Shown piece after piece: positions 59,101-64,000 of a DNA stretch of 64,000 bases. Source of the DNA: Roseburia sp. (GTDB lineage: Bacteria; Bacillota; Clostridia; Lachnospirales; Lachnospiraceae). A program made the position numbers and the translations under genes. Position 1 is the stretch's first letter, and the number at the start of each line of letters is the position of its first letter. The stretch covers positions 67,046 to 131,045 of the forward strand of contig JAHZFL010000006.1 of the NCBI GenBank assembly GCA_019421345.1, in the 5' to 3' direction. The notes under the pieces are model-generated. The model was not told where the DNA came from. It saw only the letters and a list, made by a program, of their open reading frames with translations, and did not search any database.

Positions 59101-59972
59101 TTGCGGCAAAGGCACTTGGATTTAATATTGAAACGCCGGTATTTGATGGCGCAAAGGAGATTGACATTCAGGATACGCTTGAGCTTGCAAACGACTATGT
59201 AAACTTTGAGTGGGATGATTTTGTGGCAAAGTATAAGGATACGTTGCACGAGAATGTGATGCAGTACTTATACGATAATCGCGCGCATCGGGCATTGTGG
59301 AAGGGCGTGCCGATCTCCCGCGACGGAAAGGTGCAGCTGCGCGACGGAAGAACAGGCGAGCCGTTTGATTCTCCGGTCACGATCGGACACATGCACTACC
59401 TGAAGCTGCATCATTTGGTAGATGATAAGATTCATGCCCGCTCTACGGGACCGTACTCTCTGGTAACACAGCAGCCGCTTGGTGGTAAGGCGCAGTTCGG
59501 CGGACAGCGTTTCGGAGAGATGGAGGTATGGGCGCTTGAGGCATATGGCGCGTCCTATACGCTGCAGGAGATTTTGACTGTGAAGTCGGATGATGTGGTC
59601 GGACGTGTAAAGACCTATGAGGCGATCATCAAGGGCGATAATATTCCTGAGCCGGGTATTCCTGAGTCCTTTAAGGTGCTTTTAAAGGAGCTCCAGTCTC
59701 TTGGTCTGGATGTGAAGGTATTAGACGAGGACAGAAACGAGGTAGAGCTCATCGAGACCAGCGAATATGGAAATACAGACTTGAATGCGATCATTTCCGG
59801 GGATAAGGATTTTGCGTTTGAGGACAGTGAGTCCTTTGCGAAGATGGGATTCTCCCAGAAGGAGTTTGATACAGAGAACGAGGAACTGGTTGATATTGAG
59901 GAGGAAGCAGAGGAGCCGGAGGATGACGCTGACTTTTTCGATGATGCAGAGGACGTTCTGGATGAAGAATAA
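56112..59972 (+). CDS. rpoB: DNA-directed RNA polymerase subunit beta
   Basis: Core RNA polymerase subunit, 1286 aa. The rifampicin region reads [45 protein letters not shown] with unmodified Ser, Asp and His positions, so no resistance change is evident. [15 protein letters not shown] and the C-terminal [17 protein letters not shown] are conserved. The acidic tail (residues 1250-1286, mostly Glu/Asp) is typical of Clostridia. GAGAGGTG precedes the ATG. It is cotranscribed with rpoC 98 bases on. Confidence 0.99.
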   Translation: [1286 protein letters not shown]

Positions 59973-60070
59973 GAAGGATGATGCGCGCAGGACATCGCGC
60001 CTTGGGCAGCGGTGTCCGCTTGGGTTCTGATTTCTCAATTTAACATAAAAAATGGAAAGGGAGTGTCATA

Positions 60071-63000
60071 ATGCCAGAAACAATGAGTAAAGAAACGGCT
60101 GGTCAGTCGATCTCATTTGATGCGATAAAGATTGGTTTGGCGTCACTGGAAAAGATCAGAGAATGGTCAAGGGGCGAGGTAAAGAAGCCGGAGACGATCA
60201 ATTATAGAACATTAAAGCCGGAGAAGGACGGACTGTTTTGCGAGAAGATTTTCGGACCGAGCAAGGACTGGGAATGTCATTGCGGCAAATATAAGAAAAT
60301 CCGCTATAAAGGTGTTGTCTGTGACAGATGCGGTGTTGAGATTACAAAGGCAAGCGTCCGCAGAGAGCGCATGGGGCATATTGAGCTGGCTGCGCCTGTT
60401 TCCCATATCTGGTACTTTAAGGGGATTCCTTCCCGCATGGGATTGATTTTGGATCTTTCGCCGAGAACACTGGAGAAGGTGCTGTATTTTGCTTCCTATA
60501 TTGTGCTGGACGGCGGAAATACAGCCCTGCAGTACAAACAGGTTCTTTCTGAGAGCGAGTATCAGGAAGCGAGAGAGCAGTATGGCAATGCATTCCGTGT
60601 CGGCATGGGAGCGGAGGCGATCCAGGAGCTGCTTCAGGCGATTGATCTGGAAAAGGATTCTGCCGAGCTTCAGGCAGAGCTTACCGATGCAACGGGTCAA
60701 AAACGGGCAAGGATCATTAAGCGTTTAGAGGTTGTGGAGGCGTTCCGCGAGTCGGGCAATAAGCCGGATTGGATGATCATGACTGTGATCCCGGTAATTC
60801 CTCCTGATTTACGTCCGATGGTGCAGTTGGACGGCGGTCGTTTTGCGACTTCTGATCTGAATGATCTATATAGAAGAATTATTAACCGTAATAACCGTTT
60901 GAGGAGACTGCTTGAGCTTGGTGCGCCGGATATTATTGTGCGTAATGAGAAGCGTATGCTGCAGGAGGCGGTAGACGCGTTGATCGACAACGGCAGACGC
61001 GGTCGCCCGGTAACAGGGCCTGGTAACAGGGCGCTGAAGTCCCTGTCTGATATGTTAAAGGGTAAATCAGGACGTTTCCGTCAGAACCTGCTTGGAAAGC
61101 GTGTTGACTATTCGGGACGTTCGGTTATCTGTGTAGAGCCGAAGCTTAAGATCTATCAGTGCGGTCTGCCGAAGGAGATGGCGATCGAGCTGTTTAAGCC
61201 GTTTGTTATGAAGGAGCTTGTGGCGAACGGTACGGCGCACAATATCAAGAGTGCCAAAAAGATGGTAGAGCGCTTGCAGACAGAGGTCTGGGATGTGTTA
61301 GAGGATGTCATCAAAGAGCATCCGGTCATGCTGAACCGTGCTCCTACACTGCATCGTCTGGGCATTCAGGCGTTTGAACCGATTCTGGTCGAGGGTAAGG
61401 CGATCAAGCTGCATCCGCTTGTATGTACCGCATTCAACGCGGACTTCGACGGAGACCAGATGGCTGTGCATCTTCCGCTTTCCGTGGAAGCGCAGGCAGA
61501 GTGCCGGTTTATGTTGCTTTCCCCGAACAACCTGTTAAAGCCGTCTGACGGAGGACTTGTTGCCGTTCCGTCTCAGGATATGGTGCTTGGTATTTACTAT
61601 CTGACACAGGAGAGAGACGGTGCAAAGGGCGAGGGCAAGTTCTTTAAGAATGTCAACGAGGCAATTTTGGCGTATGAAAATGGCGCGGTGACGCTGCACT
61701 CCAAGATTAAGGTGCGGATGTCTAAGACAATGGCAGACGGAACGGTATTGACAGATGTTGTGGAGTCGACACTGGGAAGATTTATTTTTAATGAGATCAT
61801 TCCGCAGGATTTGGGCTTTGTAGACAGAAGCATTCCGGGCAATGAGTTAAAGCTTGAGGTTGATTTCCTTGTTGCAAAGAAGCAGAATAAGCAGATTTTA
61901 GAGAAGGTCATCAATATTCACGGTGCGACAAAGACGGCGGAGGTGCTTGATGCCGTTAAGGCAATGGGATATAAATATTCCACCAGAGCTGCGATGACAG
62001 TATCGATTTCCGATATGACGGTGCCGCCGCAGAAGCCGGAGCTGATCAAGAGCGCCGAGGATACCGTTGACAGGATCACGAAGCAGTATAAGCGTGGTCT
62101 GATCACGGAGGAGGAGCGTTATAAGGAAGTTGTAGAGACGTGGAAAGAGACCGATGATGAATTGACACAGGCGCTGCTTTCCGGTCTGGATAAGTATAAT
62201 AACATCTTTATGATGGCAGATTCCGGTGCGCGTGGTTCCGATAAGCAGATTAAGCAGCTTGCCGGAATGCGTGGATTGATGGCAGATACGACAGGACGTA
62301 CCATTGAGCTTCCGATCAAGTCAAACTTCCGTGAGGGTCTGGACGTATTGGAGTATTTCATGTCTGCACACGGTGCGCGTAAGGGACTTTCCGATACGGC
62401 GCTTCGTACGGCGGACTCCGGTTATCTGACGAGACGATTGGTTGACGTTTCGCAGCATATGATCGTGCGTGAGTCTGACTGCTGTGAGGGTACGGGCAGA
62501 GAGATTCCGGGTATGTGGGTAACAGATTTCATGGATGGAAAAGAAGAAATCGAGAGCCTGCAGGAGCGAATTACAGGGCGTTTCTCATGCAATACGATCT
62601 GTGATGCGGAGGGAAATGTGCTTGTGAAGGAAAATCACATGATCACACCGAAGCGTGCGGCGTTAATTATGAGCAAGGGTGTCGATGAAAACGGCGAACC
62701 GCTTAAGAAGGTAAAGATTCGTACAGTATTGTCCTGCCGTTCACATATGGGAGTTTGCGCAAAGTGCTACGGAACAAATATGGCAACCGGTCAGGCAGTA
62801 CAGGTTGGCGAGGCAGTCGGTATCATTGCGGCACAGTCCATCGGTGAGCCGGGTACACAGCTTACGATGCGTACCTTCCATACCGGAGGTGTTGCAGGAA
62901 ACGATATTACACAGGGTCTTCCGCGTGTCGAAGAAATCTTTGAGGCGAGAAAGCCGAAGGGTCTTGCGATCATTACGGAGTTTGGCGGCGTAGCGACCAT

Positions 63001-63751
63001 TAAGGACACGAAGAAAAAGCGTGAAATTGTTGTCACGAACCACGAGACGGGCGAGACAAAGGCATACCTGATCCCGTATGGCTCCCGTATCAAGATCGTA
63101 GACGGAGCAACGCTGGAAGCAGGTGATGAGTTGACCGAGGGTTCTGTCAACCCGCATGATATTTTAAAGATCAAGGGTGTTCGTGCAGTGCAGGATTACA
63201 TGCTCCGCGAGGTACAGCGTGTATACCGTCTGCAGGGTGTAGAGATCAACGATAAGCACATTGAGCTGATCGTGCGTCAGATGCTCCAGAAGATCCGCGT
63301 AGAGGAGAACGGAGATTCTGATATGCTACCGGGAACGCTTGTTGATACACTGGACTTTGAGGACACGAATGAGGTTCTTGAGCAGGAGGGCAAGCAGCCG
63401 GCAGAAGGAAAGCAGGTGCTGCTCGGTATCACAAAGGCATCTCTGGCAACAAACTCCTTCCTTTCCGCGGCGTCCTTCCAGGAGACGACAAAGGTGCTGA
63501 CTGAGGCTGCGATCAAGGGTAAGGTAGACCCGCTGATCGGTATGAAGGAAAATGTAATCATTGGTAAGCTCATCCCGGCAGGTACGGGTATGAAGCGTTA
63601 CCGTAACATCAGACTTGATTCGGAGTTCTTGGAGAACGAGGAATTGATGTATGATGAATATGAGGATTATGAGTACGAGGACAACGGCGTCATGGACGAG
63701 GATTATACCTTAGAGGAAATGATACCGGAGGACGAGGAGGTCGACGTATAG
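60071..63751 (+). CDS. rpoC: DNA-directed RNA polymerase subunit beta prime
   Basis: Core RNA polymerase subunit, 1226 aa. The N-terminal zinc site is CHCGKYKKIRYKGVVCDRCG. The active-site motif NADFDGDQMAVH binds catalytic Mg. The second zinc site appears in CDAEGNVLVKEN, VLSCRSHMGVCAKCYG. The trigger-loop/bridge region has the usual conserved Gly-rich motifs (MRTFHTGGVAGNDITQGLPRVEEIFEARKPKG). A Glu/Asp/Tyr-rich acidic tail closes the protein. GGAAAGGGAGTG precedes the ATG. Confidence 0.99.
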   Translation: MPETMSKETAGQSISFDAIKIGLASLEKIREWSRGEVKKPETINYRTLKPEKDGLFCEKIFGPSKDWECHCGKYKKIRYKGVVCDRCGVEITKASVRRERMGHIELAAPVSHIWYFKGIPSRMGLILDLSPRTLEKVLYFASYIVLDGGNTALQYKQVLSESEYQEAREQYGNAFRVGMGAEAIQELLQAIDLEKDSAELQAELTDATGQKRARIIKRLEVVEAFRESGNKPDWMIMTVIPVIPPDLRPMVQLDGGRFATSDLNDLYRRIINRNNRLRRLLELGAPDIIVRNEKRMLQEAVDALIDNGRRGRPVTGPGNRALKSLSDMLKGKSGRFRQNLLGKRVDYSGRSVICVEPKLKIYQCGLPKEMAIELFKPFVMKELVANGTAHNIKSAKKMVERLQTEVWDVLEDVIKEHPVMLNRAPTLHRLGIQAFEPILVEGKAIKLHPLVCTAFNADFDGDQMAVHLPLSVEAQAECRFMLLSPNNLLKPSDGGLVAVPSQDMVLGIYYLTQERDGAKGEGKFFKNVNEAILAYENGAVTLHSKIKVRMSKTMADGTVLTDVVESTLGRFIFNEIIPQDLGFVDRSIPGNELKLEVDFLVAKKQNKQILEKVINIHGATKTAEVLDAVKAMGYKYSTRAAMTVSISDMTVPPQKPELIKSAEDTVDRITKQYKRGLITEEERYKEVVETWKETDDELTQALLSGLDKYNNIFMMADSGARGSDKQIKQLAGMRGLMADTTGRTIELPIKSNFREGLDVLEYFMSAHGARKGLSDTALRTADSGYLTRRLVDVSQHMIVRESDCCEGTGREIPGMWVTDFMDGKEEIESLQERITGRFSCNTICDAEGNVLVKENHMITPKRAALIMSKGVDENGEPLKKVKIRTVLSCRSHMGVCAKCYGTNMATGQAVQVGEAVGIIAAQSIGEPGTQLTMRTFHTGGVAGNDITQGLPRVEEIFEARKPKGLAIITEFGGVATIKDTKKKREIVVTNHETGETKAYLIPYGSRIKIVDGATLEAGDELTEGSVNPHDILKIKGVRAVQDYMLREVQRVYRLQGVEINDKHIELIVRQMLQKIRVEENGDSDMLPGTLVDTLDFEDTNEVLEQEGKQPAEGKQVLLGITKASLATNSFLSAASFQETTKVLTEAAIKGKVDPLIGMKENVIIGKLIPAGTGMKRYRNIRLDSEFLENEELMYDEYEDYEYEDNGVMDEDYTLEEMIPEDEEVDV

Positions 63752-63795
63752 ACGTTCATAACTCTATAAAAAGATAGCTTGCGCAGCAAATTCTG

Positions 63796-63845
63796 CCCGC
63801 GGATGCAAGAAAATACTTGACATCTGCGGGCTGTCTTTATATAAT
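63796..63845 (+). promoter_or_regulatory. rpoC-end hairpin interleaved with the str operon promoter
   Basis: CCCGCGGATG (63796-63805) pairs CATCTGCGGG (63821-63830), a stem with one G-U. The promoter TTGACA (63817-63822), 17 bases, TATAAT (63840-63845) uses part of the same bases: the -35 begins in the loop and runs into the 3' arm. The hairpin could end rpoC transcripts only partly. Confidence 0.75.
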
Positions 63846-63947
63846 GATTTAGCGTGCATGAAAGTGCACGCTGAATTTGTGATACGTTTTCTTAGAAATG
63901 CGTATCCAATGACGCAATATTTATTTTAATCACAGGAGGTGAAACCA

Positions 63948-64000
63948 ATGCCAACATTTAACCAGTTAGTAAGAAAAGGACGTCAGACATCTGTTAAGAA
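63948..64000 (+). CDS. rpsL: 30S ribosomal protein S12, 3' end outside window
   Basis: First 17 codons of S12 (MPTFNQLVRKGRQTSVK), conserved start; the rest lies beyond the window. CAGGAGGTG precedes the ATG. A leader hairpin AGCGTGCA/TGCACGCT (63851-63872) lies between promoter and gene. It presumably opens the str operon (rpsL-rpsG-fusA-tuf). Confidence 0.97.
   Translation, partial: MPTFNQLVRKGRQTSVK

Noticed and set aside
1..64000. CRISPR arrays, tRNA or rRNA genes, insertion sequences, prophage genes
   Set aside because: No regularly spaced repeats, cloverleaf sequences, transposase or phage proteins were recognised; no tRNA sits in the rpmG-secE region.

Overview
The window reads as one chromosome segment of a motile, polysaccharide-degrading Gram-positive anaerobe of the Clostridia, most likely family Lachnospiraceae. 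The grounds are purine-rich Shine-Dalgarno sites throughout, a SCIFF ranthipeptide with its radical SAM maturase, flagellar FliB lysine methylases, the FliW-CsrA-flagellin control module, CgeB-type glycosyltransferases, and the rpmG-secE-nusG-rplKA-rplJL-rpoBC-rpsL order. This is a judgement from gene content and protein character; no database search was run.

Bases 1-3770 hold the 3' part of a sensor histidine kinase and a three-gene ABC exporter (two permeases and an ATPase). Bases 3800-20120 are a carbohydrate island. It contains a beta-glucoside PTS permease with a GH1 6-phospho-beta-glucosidase, then an ABC sugar importer (lipoprotein and two permeases) bracketed by a DUF1861 propeller protein and a GH130 enzyme. 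A LacI repressor, a GH13 glucosidase, a secreted GH16-ricin lectin enzyme, a Gfo/Idh/MocA oxidoreductase and a DUF4091/GH123-like protein follow. A repeated motif near the importer promoter is a plausible LacI operator. Bases 20160-24040 hold a convergent lipoprotein gene, the SCIFF precursor (47 codons), its maturase and a PLP decarboxylase-like gene that overlaps the maturase.

Bases 24040-34900 are a late flagellar cluster: flgM, flgN, two flgK-like genes, flgL, fliW, csrA, flaG, fliD, fliS, a small chaperone-like gene and flagellin. Bases 34900-46850 are a flagellin modification island with all six pseudaminic acid genes (pseB, F, I, H, G, C), two Maf-type DUF115 glycosyltransferases and two antisense FliB methylase paralogues. 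Sigma-28-type promoters (TAAN-N15/16-NCCGATAT) precede flgM, flaG, flagellin, pseB and a FliD-like paralogue at 50.7-52.0 kb. These genes therefore appear to form one late-motility regulon. The flagellin leader carries a hairpin-loop GGA plus the Shine-Dalgarno GGA expected of CsrA targets.

Bases 46900-50730 hold a BlaI-like regulator, a MNT/HEPN pair flanked by two nearly identical terminators, and two overlapping CgeB-like glycosyltransferases that converge on the FliD-like gene. From 52.2 kb to the end is the housekeeping transcription/translation block: rpmG, secE, nusG, rplK, rplA, the L10 leader, rplJ, rplL, rpoB, rpoC and the first codons of rpsL.

The most interesting unexplained items are: a 38-base hairpin repeat found twice directly downstream of terminators, with differences that all preserve RNA pairing; the duplicated terminators around the MNT/HEPN pair; the SCIFF locus with an extra cysteine, a Fur/PerR-like palindrome and a long hairpin between precursor and maturase; the sigma-28-linked FliD-like paralogue; and the clustered operator-like repeats of the sugar locus. 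No tRNA, rRNA, CRISPR array, insertion sequence or prophage gene was recognised.
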